Assembly: GCA_017447865.1 (NCBI GenBank)
Contig: JAFSMO010000007.1
Location: forward strand, 176,415-240,414
Source of the DNA: Thermoguttaceae bacterium
Lineage (GTDB): Bacteria; Planctomycetota; Planctomycetia; Pirellulales; Thermoguttaceae
Length of the DNA stretch: 64,000 bases
Direction of reading: 5' to 3'
Part shown: positions 17,106 through 24,643 of the stretch, one piece after another
How the letters are laid out: each line of letters opens with the position of its first letter
How positions within the stretch are numbered: the first letter of the stretch is position 1
The notes under the pieces: model-generated
What the model saw: the letters and a program-made list of their open reading frames with translations, nothing else
Database searches by the model: none
Told to the model about the DNA's origin: nothing
Program-made: the position numbers and the translations under genes

Positions 17106-17152
17106 CCGTGGGTTTCACCCACGGCTAATGACATTCAACCGCTAAAGCGGTT
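17106..17152 (+). repeat. 47-bp double-hairpin repeat after the transposase
   Basis: A full forward copy beginning ten bp after the transposase stop codon. The spacer differs slightly (CTAATGACATTCA). Confidence 0.9.
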
Positions 17153-17183
17153 GGGCCCGTTTCATTTTTTATCGTTCATTTCC

Positions 17184-18074
17184 ATGCCATCCGAAAAGTA
17201 CCTCAAACCCGAAGTCATCGCGACGATCAAGCGGCTGGACCTCAAGGCGAAATTCATCGTCAAGGGGTTTCTGCAGGGGCTGCACTCCAGCCCGTTTCAG
17301 GGGTTTTCGGTCGAGTTCAGCGAACATCGGCGCTACACGCCCGGCGACGACCCCAAGGACATCGACTGGCTCGTGTACGCCAAGAGCGACAAGTACTACG
17401 TCCGAAAATTCCAGGCCGACACCAACCTGACCGGGTACCTCGTCATCGATCAGAGCGCGTCGATGAACTACACGTTCCGGCAGGAAGTGACCAAGTTCGA
17501 CTACGCGATCTGCCTGGCCGCCGCGCTGGCGTACCTGATGATCCATCAGCACGACCCGGTCGGTCTTTTGACGTTCGGCGAGAAGATCAGCCGCAGCATC
17601 CCGCCCAGCACGCGCCCGTCGCAGCTCGGGGCGATCCTTTCGACGCTTGCACGACTCACTCCGGACGGCAAAACGGACATCGCGAAGGCCCTGAACCAGA
17701 CCGCGGCCCTGCTTCGTCACCAGAGCCTCGTCATGATCATCAGCGACCTTTTGACGGACGAGGAACCGGTGCTCGACGCGCTTCGGAGGCTTAAATTTGC
17801 GGGCCACGACGTGCTTCTGCTGCACCTTCTCGATGAGGCGGAGGTGACGTTCCCGTTCGACGGCGCTCTGGAGCTTGAGGAGCCGGAGACGCGGGAGATG
17901 ATGCGCGTGGACGCCGACGGTTTCCGGAGCGATTACCAGCGTCAGGTGCAGTCCTTCCGCCAGAAATACGCCGACGAGTGCGCCAAAATCGGCGTGGACT
18001 TCCTCCCGCTGGACACGAGCATGCCGTTCGACAAAGCGCTGGCCGAGTACCTCACGAAACGGCGTGGAGTTTGA
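17184..18074 (+). CDS. DUF58 domain protein (VWA-like fold)
   Basis: 296 residues from the ATG at 17184; the longer frame from 17151 would start inside a repeat and is not used. The DUF58 signature is clear: FVEFSEHRRYTPGDDPKDIDW-type sequence near residue 45 and YLVIDQSASMNY near 100, a DxSxS metal-binding motif. Further on, GKTDIAKAL and VMIISDLLTDEE match strands of a von Willebrand A fold. In most genomes DUF58 genes sit with a MoxR-type AAA ATPase and BatA/BatB membrane proteins; none is adjacent here, so the gene is orphaned or its partners are elsewhere. Cytoplasmic by sequence. Function in the MoxR systems is thought to be chaperone-like or in stress response. Confidence 0.82.
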   Translation: MPSEKYLKPEVIATIKRLDLKAKFIVKGFLQGLHSSPFQGFSVEFSEHRRYTPGDDPKDIDWLVYAKSDKYYVRKFQADTNLTGYLVIDQSASMNYTFRQEVTKFDYAICLAAALAYLMIHQHDPVGLLTFGEKISRSIPPSTRPSQLGAILSTLARLTPDGKTDIAKALNQTAALLRHQSLVMIISDLLTDEEPVLDALRRLKFAGHDVLLLHLLDEAEVTFPFDGALELEEPETREMMRVDADGFRSDYQRQVQSFRQKYADECAKIGVDFLPLDTSMPFDKALAEYLTKRRGV

Positions 18075-18134
18075 CGCGCAGCGCCTGAACTCTTTCTGAT
18101 TTAATGAAAGCGTGTTCTTTGCAGACTCCCCCTC

Positions 18135-18162
18135 TTGACTTTTCTTTCTCTTTGGATAAAAT
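18135..18162 (+). promoter_or_regulatory. Sigma70-type promoter upstream of the first LRR gene
   Basis: TTGACT (18135-18140), 16 nt, TAAAAT (18157-18162), with the same GGATAAAATAAAG context as the promoters at 11396 and 35952. It is about 200 nt upstream of the LRR start and could drive a long leader. An 8-codon ORF with AAGGA upstream starts at 18186. Confidence 0.4.
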
Positions 18163-18306
18163 AAAGAAGATTAAGGAATTTGATCATGAATATACTCGTT
18201 TGTTTTGGTTAATCCTTCACGTTGGTTTTCGCTCTTTTTGTTCAGTCGGAGAGGAAATCCCGAATAAAAAATAAGTGAACGTCGGCGTTTGTGGCCTCGT
18301 TTCTGT

Positions 18307-18334
18307 TTGCGAATTTCCTCGTATTGTGCTAAAC
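18307..18334 (+). promoter_or_regulatory. LRR-family promoter, copy 1
   Basis: TTGCGA (18307-18312), 16 nt, CTAAAC (18329-18334), followed by a TTTCTTTACTTAT run leading to the ribosome binding site. The same layout precedes LRR genes at 45304, 47632 and 57143. Confidence 0.45.
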
Positions 18335-18373
18335 TTGTAAGACCTTTTTTCTTTACTTATGGAGGCTAGTTCC

Positions 18374-20347
18374 ATGTTTCGTTTTTTGATTTCAATGATC
18401 GTGCCTGCTTCAACATCCAAACCGACCAGCCGTGATCTCTTTGAATGGTATGAGGATGAAATCATATCATATAACGGCAAAGAAACCGATATTGTCATTC
18501 CTGAAGGGACGAAGAGTATCGGAGACGACGCGTTCCAGTGGTATAACCAATTAACATCCGTTGTCATTCCTGAAGGGGTAACCTCTATTGGAGAAAGGGC
18601 TTTTCAAGGCATTGACACCTTAAAGTCCGTCGTCATTCCCGGGAGTGTGACGAGTATTGGAGCGAGGGCGTTCCAGGAATGCAAATCCTTAACGTCCATC
18701 GTCCTTCCCGAAGGTCTGACGAGTATTGAAGAGGGTATGTTTTCAGACTGCAGTTCCTTGAAATCGGTTGTTATTCCCGAAGGCGTAACGAAGATCGGAA
18801 AGTATGCCTTTAGTGGCTGCAGTTCCCTGAAATCCGTCAAAATCCCGGACAGTCTTGAGGAAATTGGAGTCGGTGCGTTCGCCAGATGCCGGGCCCTGGA
18901 AGAATGGATCATCTTTGAGAAACATCAATTTTTCAGGAAAAACGGTCCCTTCCTGTTGACAAAAAAAAGCAAAAAAATGATTGCCTGTCTGGGGTCGGTG
19001 AAACATTGTAAAGTTCCCGATGGGGTGACAGAGATTGGAGCAATGGCCTTCTGCGGCAGTTGTTTGGAGACCATCAATATTCCCTTCGAGGTTAAGAAGA
19101 TTGGTGAGGAGGCATTTTCCTGTTGTAAATCCTTGACTTCTGTCGTCATTTCCAAAGGTTTGAAGACGATTGGAAGTGGGGCGTTCTCCAATTGCAGCTC
19201 CTTAGAGGCGATCGTGATTCCCAAAGGAGTAAAAGAAATTGAAGATAGTGCGTTCAGTCACTGCAGCGCTTTAAAGTCTGTCGTCATTCCTGAAGGCATA
19301 ACCAAAATTGAAAGTCATGTGTTTGAGCGTGATTCCCTGGAGTCGATAGTCATTCCTGAAGGCGTGACAGAGATTAGAGATTTTGCGTTTTCAGGCTGTA
19401 ATTCCTTAACAAAGATCCAGTTTTCCCAAAGCGTTGCGACAATTGGAGAACAAGCGTTCTCTAACTGTAATGCCCTGGAGTTCGTCGAGTTTTCTGAAGG
19501 CTTGAAGGAGATTGACATCTGGGCTTTCGCTTGCTGCAAATCCTTAAAGAAAGTCGTGGTGCCTGAAAGTCTCAGGGATATTAAATATGCAGCATTTGCA
19601 GAATGTCGTTCATTAGAATCGGTCGAATTTCAAACACCGAATTCGAGTTGTAAATGCCACCAGGATGCTTTTGCGAACTGCCGTGCCTTGACATGGAGTT
19701 ACATTCCTGAAGGAGTGACTGGAATTGTAACCGGTCGGAATTCTTTTAAATGGGACAGGGGAAAAATCGTTAAATTCATCGGTAAAGATCCCTATGTTGT
19801 CATTTCCGAAGATGTAACGGAGATTGAAGAGGGAGCGTTCTGTGGTTGTAACTATCTGAAATCCGTCATCCTCCCTAAAGGATTGAAGGAGATTGCTGCA
19901 GAACTTTTCCGTGGGTGTCTTGAATTAAAACGCATTGAGATTCCCCAAAGTGTAACAAAGATTGGTGCAAAAGCGTTTAATGGATGCGGTTCGTTAGAGT
20001 CTGTCAACATTCCCAATAGAGTCGGGGAGATTGGAAAGATGGCGTTCCGTGGCTGTACTTGCTTAAAATCCGTCAAGATTCCCCGAAGCGTGAAAAAGAT
20101 TGAGGAAAGTACTTTCATGGAATGCCAAAGTTTAGAGAACGTCGCTATTCCCCGAGGCGTGACAGTGATCGGAGCAAAAGCGTTTAATGGCTGCCTTCAC
20201 CTGGAGTCCATCATCATTCCGGACAGCGTGACGGAGATCGCAGCGGATGCATTCCTCGACTGCGAGAAGCTGATTATTTACGGGGCTGCAGGGTCAAAAG
20301 CGGCGGAATTTGCCAAAGAAAACAACTATGTCTTTAAAGTCAAGTAA
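18374..20347 (+). CDS. BspA-type leucine-rich-repeat protein, two-module form
   Basis: About 657 residues from the ATG at 18374; the upstream ATG at 18359 overlaps the ribosome binding site GGAGG and is rejected. It begins with the family leader MFRFLISMIVP and then consists of 23-residue LRR_5 (Treponema-type) units of the form SLxSVVIPEGVTxIGxxAF. One EW-strand island (LEEWIIFEKHQFFRKNG) interrupts the repeats near residue 175. Near residue 450 the sequence NSFKWDRGKIVKFIGKD repeats the N-terminal module of the family, so the protein looks like two LRR genes joined. A family C-terminal cap ends the protein. Related proteins in oral and gut bacteria bind host proteins or other cells. No anchor is seen. 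Confidence 0.85.
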   Translation: MFRFLISMIVPASTSKPTSRDLFEWYEDEIISYNGKETDIVIPEGTKSIGDDAFQWYNQLTSVVIPEGVTSIGERAFQGIDTLKSVVIPGSVTSIGARAFQECKSLTSIVLPEGLTSIEEGMFSDCSSLKSVVIPEGVTKIGKYAFSGCSSLKSVKIPDSLEEIGVGAFARCRALEEWIIFEKHQFFRKNGPFLLTKKSKKMIACLGSVKHCKVPDGVTEIGAMAFCGSCLETINIPFEVKKIGEEAFSCCKSLTSVVISKGLKTIGSGAFSNCSSLEAIVIPKGVKEIEDSAFSHCSALKSVVIPEGITKIESHVFERDSLESIVIPEGVTEIRDFAFSGCNSLTKIQFSQSVATIGEQAFSNCNALEFVEFSEGLKEIDIWAFACCKSLKKVVVPESLRDIKYAAFAECRSLESVEFQTPNSSCKCHQDAFANCRALTWSYIPEGVTGIVTGRNSFKWDRGKIVKFIGKDPYVVISEDVTEIEEGAFCGCNYLKSVILPKGLKEIAAELFRGCLELKRIEIPQSVTKIGAKAFNGCGSLESVNIPNRVGEIGKMAFRGCTCLKSVKIPRSVKKIEESTFMECQSLENVAIPRGVTVIGAKAFNGCLHLESIIIPDSVTEIAADAFLDCEKLIIYGAAGSKAAEFAKENNYVFKVK

Positions 20348-20427
20348 ATTCCCTGCGGAGGCACCGTTTCCTTCGTCGTTTTCAATTCAAAATTCGTAAT
20401 TCATAATTAATTTCGTGGGGCCATTTC

Positions 20428-23061
20428 ATGCCTGATTCCGATGCCGAACTTTTTGCCATTTTGGACAAATACATGAACGTCCCGGCCGAAGATCTGCCGA
20501 GTCGGGAGGAGATTATGGCCCAGTATCCGGCATTGGGTGAAGAGATTTGCCGATGCTTGGAGGGGATGGCGTTTTTGAAGACCGAAGAGGCGTCGCGTCA
20601 GGTCAAGCTTTCCTCGTTCGTCACGCCGCCCGCTTCCGATTCGGACTCCGGCTCGGGATCGTTGAGCGACTCGACGAAAGGGTTTTCCACGACCCTGACC
20701 CGCGGGGGCGGGAAGAAGCCCGAAGTCATGCTCGGGCTGGAACCGATCGGCGATTTCGAACTGGTCCGTGAGATTGCCCGGGGCGGAATGGGCGTCGTTT
20801 ATGAAGCGTGGCAAAACTCGCTGAGCCGGTCCGTCGCGCTGAAAGTCCTTCCACTTGCCTCGACGTTCGACGAGCGCCAACTCCAGCGTTTCCGGAACGA
20901 GGCGGCCGCCGCGGCCCAGCTCGAACACGCCGGGATCGTGCCGATTTACGCCATCGGGACGGATCGCGGGATTCATTATTACGCGATGAAGCTGATCAAC
21001 GGGCCGCATCTGGGGACCATCATTCACGCGCTGCGGGGTGAACCTTCAGAAAAGAACACCAAACCTGCGACAGAATCTTCGACGTCCCCAGCTTCGGAAA
21101 ACCCGACGGAAGTTTTTTCGGAAACGGCCTCCGAAGAAGCCTCAGATCTGACCGGGGACGTTTCGGACGAAACGGTGGACCTTCTGCCGGGAAAAAACTT
21201 GCAGGCGGCTCCACAAACGGAAGAAAACGAGATCATCGCGTCCTTCGAGAGCCTGTACAAAAACCACCGCGCCGAGTATTTTCGTCAGGCGGCCAATCTG
21301 ATGAGGCAGGCGGCCGACGCTCTGGACTACGCGCACCAGTGCGGCGTGATCCACCGTGACATCAAGCCGGCCAACCTCATGATCGACGCGGAAAACCGGC
21401 TTTGGATCACGGACTTCGGTCTGGCGCAGGTCCGCTCGGACGTTCATCTGACACACACCGGGGAGATTTTCGGTACGCCGCGCTACATGAGCCCCGAGCA
21501 GGCGCAGGGGCATAATCGTCTGGCCGACCACCGCGTCGATATTTACGCACTCGGGTCAACGTTTTATGAGTTCCTGACGCTTCATCCGCTTTTCGGCGAA
21601 ACGAATCACGTCCAGCTTTTGAAGCAGATCACGCAGGAGGAACCGAAGAAACTCCGGGCGTGGGATCCTGATATTCCGCGCGATCTGGAAACGATCCTGC
21701 TCAAGTGCCTGGCGAAGCAGCCGACCGACCGCTACGAATCCGCGGCGGAGCTTTCGGACGACCTGGAACGCTTTCTCGGAAACCTCCCGATCAAGGCCCG
21801 GCGGCCGGGATTTTTTGAGCGGGCGTCGAAGTGGAACGCGCGCCACCCGTGGTTTCTCCCCTTCGCACTGCTGATTTTCGCGGCTCTGTGGCTTGGAACG
21901 GCCATTAATCACCACCAGCTCCGCCTGGAAAAGTCGCGCACGCAGGAGGCCCTCGGTGAAGCGCAGGCCCGATTTGAGAAAGCTCGCAGCGCCGCGGACA
22001 AACTGGTGAAGATCGCGGAAGAGGAGCTTTCCTCCGCGCCGTCCCTTGAAATTCGCCGCGCCCGGCAGAAGGTCCTCGATACGGCCCTGGTTTTGTACCA
22101 GGATTTCCTCACCATCGACGAGCTGGACCCGGAAACCGAGCAGCAGCTCACCTCCATCCGGAATTACGTGCAGCAATTCATGGAACTTTTGGCTGAGTCG
22201 GACGGTCTGCCGCCGATTTTCCTTTTGTTGGACCATGACGTACAGACGGATTTGCAGATTACGCAGGAACAAAAGGAAAAAATCATGCAATTTAACCGGG
22301 AATTTAGAGAAAAAGGTGAGAAAGCCTTCCGAAATTCCCGAAACGTTACTCAGGAACAGCGTGTTCAGGTCATGACGGAGCAGATCCGTTCGACCGATTC
22401 GTTCCTGAAAGAGGTTTTGACGGAAAAACAGAAAAACCGCCTGCGTCAGATCCAGCTTCAGATCCAGCCCGAGCGAATTCTTGACGAAAATGTTCGAAAT
22501 GAACTTCAGCTTACGGAAGATCAGGTCGAACAGATTGAAAAGAGACTGAGCGTTTCGGATTTCCGGTCCGGGCGGAATTTCGAACCGTACCACCGCTCGG
22601 GAATGAATCCGTACCCGAGCCGGCCTGGTATGAACCCGAATCAAAATCGACCGGGGATGAACCAAACTCCGAACCAGATGGGGATGAATCCAAATCTGAA
22701 TCGGCCGGGAATGATTCCGAACCCGAACCGTCCGGGAATGAATGCTCAGAACCCGAACGGTTCCCCCCAAACGGGCATGAATCCGCCGCCGCTTCCCACC
22801 CGGCCGCAAAGGGATGACTTCAAAACGATTTTGACACCGGAGCAACTGAAAAAGTGGGAAGCGATGAAAGGAGAAACGTTTAAAAGAACGACCTGGTCAA
22901 GACCACCTTTTGACCGGAACGGCAGAAGAAATGGGGGTTGGAACCCGAACATGGCCCCGAACCAGACCCCAAACCAGCTCCAGAAGAAAGCCGACGCGGT
23001 CGAAAATCCGGCTGACGCTCCCGCGAGTGAAGAAAAGGCCCCCGAAGACCCGAAAAAATAA
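20428..23061 (+). CDS. Membrane Ser/Thr protein kinase with LTxxQ extracytoplasmic tail
   Basis: 877 residues. The kinase domain (about 107-450) has the Gly loop ARGGMGVVYEA, the VALKVL lysine, catalytic loop HRDIKPANLM and ITDFGLAQV; all key residues are present. Between the alpha-D region and the catalytic loop there is an 80-residue Ser/Glu/Thr-rich insert (about 205-285), unusual inside a kinase. One transmembrane helix lies near 474-495, then a coiled-coil-like stretch. The outer part has four LTxxQ-like motifs (ITQEQ, LTEKQ, LTEDQ, LTPEQ) typical of CpxP/Spy-type periplasmic proteins, separated by a Pro/Asn/Met-rich repeat (NRPGMNPN) at about 715-780. It probably senses an envelope signal and phosphorylates cytoplasmic targets. 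The N-terminal 100 residues are of a type seen in planctomycete kinases. Confidence 0.88.
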   Translation: MPDSDAELFAILDKYMNVPAEDLPSREEIMAQYPALGEEICRCLEGMAFLKTEEASRQVKLSSFVTPPASDSDSGSGSLSDSTKGFSTTLTRGGGKKPEVMLGLEPIGDFELVREIARGGMGVVYEAWQNSLSRSVALKVLPLASTFDERQLQRFRNEAAAAAQLEHAGIVPIYAIGTDRGIHYYAMKLINGPHLGTIIHALRGEPSEKNTKPATESSTSPASENPTEVFSETASEEASDLTGDVSDETVDLLPGKNLQAAPQTEENEIIASFESLYKNHRAEYFRQAANLMRQAADALDYAHQCGVIHRDIKPANLMIDAENRLWITDFGLAQVRSDVHLTHTGEIFGTPRYMSPEQAQGHNRLADHRVDIYALGSTFYEFLTLHPLFGETNHVQLLKQITQEEPKKLRAWDPDIPRDLETILLKCLAKQPTDRYESAAELSDDLERFLGNLPIKARRPGFFERASKWNARHPWFLPFALLIFAALWLGTAINHHQLRLEKSRTQEALGEAQARFEKARSAADKLVKIAEEELSSAPSLEIRRARQKVLDTALVLYQDFLTIDELDPETEQQLTSIRNYVQQFMELLAESDGLPPIFLLLDHDVQTDLQITQEQKEKIMQFNREFREKGEKAFRNSRNVTQEQRVQVMTEQIRSTDSFLKEVLTEKQKNRLRQIQLQIQPERILDENVRNELQLTEDQVEQIEKRLSVSDFRSGRNFEPYHRSGMNPYPSRPGMNPNQNRPGMNQTPNQMGMNPNLNRPGMIPNPNRPGMNAQNPNGSPQTGMNPPPLPTRPQRDDFKTILTPEQLKKWEAMKGETFKRTTWSRPPFDRNGRRNGGWNPNMAPNQTPNQLQKKADAVENPADAPASEEKAPEDPKK

Positions 23062-23114
23062 AAGGCGGGAACCCGTTTCAGGAACCCGCCTGGACGCATT
23101 GATGCGGTTTTACT

Positions 23115-23510
23115 TCACCGGTCGGAAATGTCCGGGTTGGAAAACTTCATGCCACTCTGACGCAGTTCGTTCGGGGTGTGCTTGAACTCACGCTTCACGG
23201 CAACGCACAGATGCGAAATGCTTCGGAAGCCGGTCATTTTGGCGATTTCAGCGAGTTTGAGCCGGGTCGTCGTGAGAAGTTCCAGCGCACGACTGGTTTG
23301 AACCTTTAAAATTTCCGTGTGAGGAGACGAATTCAAATATTTGTGAAACCTGCGTTCCAACGTCCGACGCGGGAGCTGGGTCGCTTCGACGAGTTCCTCA
23401 ACACGCAAACCGCTGCAGGCTTTTTCACGAATCATTTTCATCGCGAGGGCCAAAGCCGCGTCGTTGATTTCTCCGTTTGGAAGGCAGACTTTTTCGACTG
23501 GAAGCAACAT
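23115..23510 (-). CDS. Stand-alone AraC-type DNA-binding protein
   Basis: 131 residues comprising only the two helix-turn-helix motifs of the AraC/XylS family: LRVEELVEATQLPRRTLERR for the first and KLAEIAKMTGFRSISHLCVA for the second. The sequence is close to the C-terminus of XylR-type regulators of planctomycetes, whose N-terminal sugar-binding (periplasmic-binding-protein-like) domain is absent here. The short N-terminal lead (LLPVEKVCLPNGEINDAAL) resembles the XylR interdomain linker, so this may be a truncated regulator that kept its DNA-binding half. It is divergently placed from apbE with 170 bp between the starts, where it could regulate one or both genes. No ligand-binding domain means its signal is unknown. 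Confidence 0.75.
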   Translation of the reverse strand: MLLPVEKVCLPNGEINDAALALAMKMIREKACSGLRVEELVEATQLPRRTLERRFHKYLNSSPHTEILKVQTSRALELLTTTRLKLAEIAKMTGFRSISHLCVAVKREFKHTPNELRQSGMKFSNPDISDR

Positions 23511-23680
23511 TACAGTTTCTCCAATTTAAAAATGAACTGTTTTCATAAAATAGGGAGATTTCCGGGAATGATTCGCCAAGGCATTTAGTACACAGGAAGC
23601 AAGAAAAACTTTCCGTGGAAAACCCAAATGTAATAATTGTGTTTAAATGTTGCACATTTTTAAATAATCCGCCGCAAAAA

Positions 23681-24634
23681 ATGAAATTTTTTTATGGTAT
23701 TTTTTTCCTGCTCCTCATAACGGCCCTTTTGATTTCCGGGTATCAGGCAAATTCCAGGGTTCAAACCACGACATTAGCCACGCGGCCCGTTGGAATCATG
23801 GGAACCTCGTGCACCCTTTTCGTCGTCGTAAAAAACCATGACCTCCGGCGCGGGACCGATCTTTTGGAAAAGGCGGAACAGAAACTCCGTGAGTGCGAAA
23901 TACTCACGAGCACGTGGATCGAAACGTCCGAGATCAGCCGCCTGAACGCCGCCAAAGCCGGGGAGACTGTGCATCTTTCCCCGTTTACCATGGCGTTTCT
24001 GCGCGAAGCCCGCGACGCTTATGACCGGACCTGCGGCGCGTTCGACGTGACCTGCGGCGCCCTCTGGCTCTACTGGGAAGCGTGCGAGAAAGAAAACCGC
24101 CTCCCCACTCAGGAAGAACTCGACGCGATCCGCCGGGAATCGAACTGGGAGATGCTCGAATTTGGCGAGCCGGGGACGCCCGAGGAAAACTGTGTCACGA
24201 AAAAGACCGACGGCCTGCGCTTTGTGACCGGCGGCCTGGCGAAAGGAATGGCCATCGACGAGGCGCTGAAAACGCTCAAGGAAGGCGGTGTCGCGCTCCG
24301 GGCGTTCGTCGAAGTCGGCGGCGACGTGGCGACGTACCACTGCGACAAGCCGGTCCAGATCGCGGGCCTGGAAGGAAAAACCGTCACCTGTCCCAACGGG
24401 GGAATCTGCACGAGCGGCCACACGGCCCGGTTTTTTGTGATCCAGGGGCAAAAATTCAGCCAGATCATTGACCCCAAAACGGGCCAGCCGGTTCCGCGCC
24501 GCTGGGAGATCACGATCACCGCCCAGGACGCCGCCACGGCCGACTTTTGGGCCACGGCGCTGGAAGTCCTGGGGAAGGAAAAAGCCTCCGTGCTTCCGGC
24601 TGGCATCCAGGCGGAATTTCTGGCGACGGAGTAG
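23681..24634 (+). CDS. apbE: ApbE-type FAD:protein FMN transferase
   Basis: 317 residues from the ATG at 23681, chosen because it opens a signal/anchor segment (MKFFYGIFFLLLITALLISGY). ApbE enzymes move FMN from FAD to a Thr on partner proteins such as NqrB, NqrC or RnfG in the envelope, needing magnesium. Visible family motifs are GTSCTLFVV near the start, TGGLAKGMAIDEAL (the FAD/metal region), FVEVGGDVAT and SQIIDPKTGQP. In the last the common His is Gln, and the TSGDxxR block reads TSGHTAR, so two family positions vary. No Rnf or Nqr genes are in the window. The start has no clear ribosome binding site. It is convergent with the beta-helix gene, 9 bp between ends. Confidence 0.85.
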   Translation: MKFFYGIFFLLLITALLISGYQANSRVQTTTLATRPVGIMGTSCTLFVVVKNHDLRRGTDLLEKAEQKLRECEILTSTWIETSEISRLNAAKAGETVHLSPFTMAFLREARDAYDRTCGAFDVTCGALWLYWEACEKENRLPTQEELDAIRRESNWEMLEFGEPGTPEENCVTKKTDGLRFVTGGLAKGMAIDEALKTLKEGGVALRAFVEVGGDVATYHCDKPVQIAGLEGKTVTCPNGGICTSGHTARFFVIQGQKFSQIIDPKTGQPVPRRWEITITAQDAATADFWATALEVLGKEKASVLPAGIQAEFLATE

Positions 24635-24643
24635 GATCAGCAC

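Noticed and set aside
10403..17152. CRISPR array for the 47-bp repeats
   Set aside because: Units are palindromic twice over, occur in both orientations and at scattered places, and the spacers are related to one another. No Cas gene is present.
23064..23095. Terminator after the Ser/Thr kinase gene
   Set aside because: A GGCGGG/CCCGCC stem is present, but no T-run follows on the plus strand and the loop is uneven, so it is not listed.
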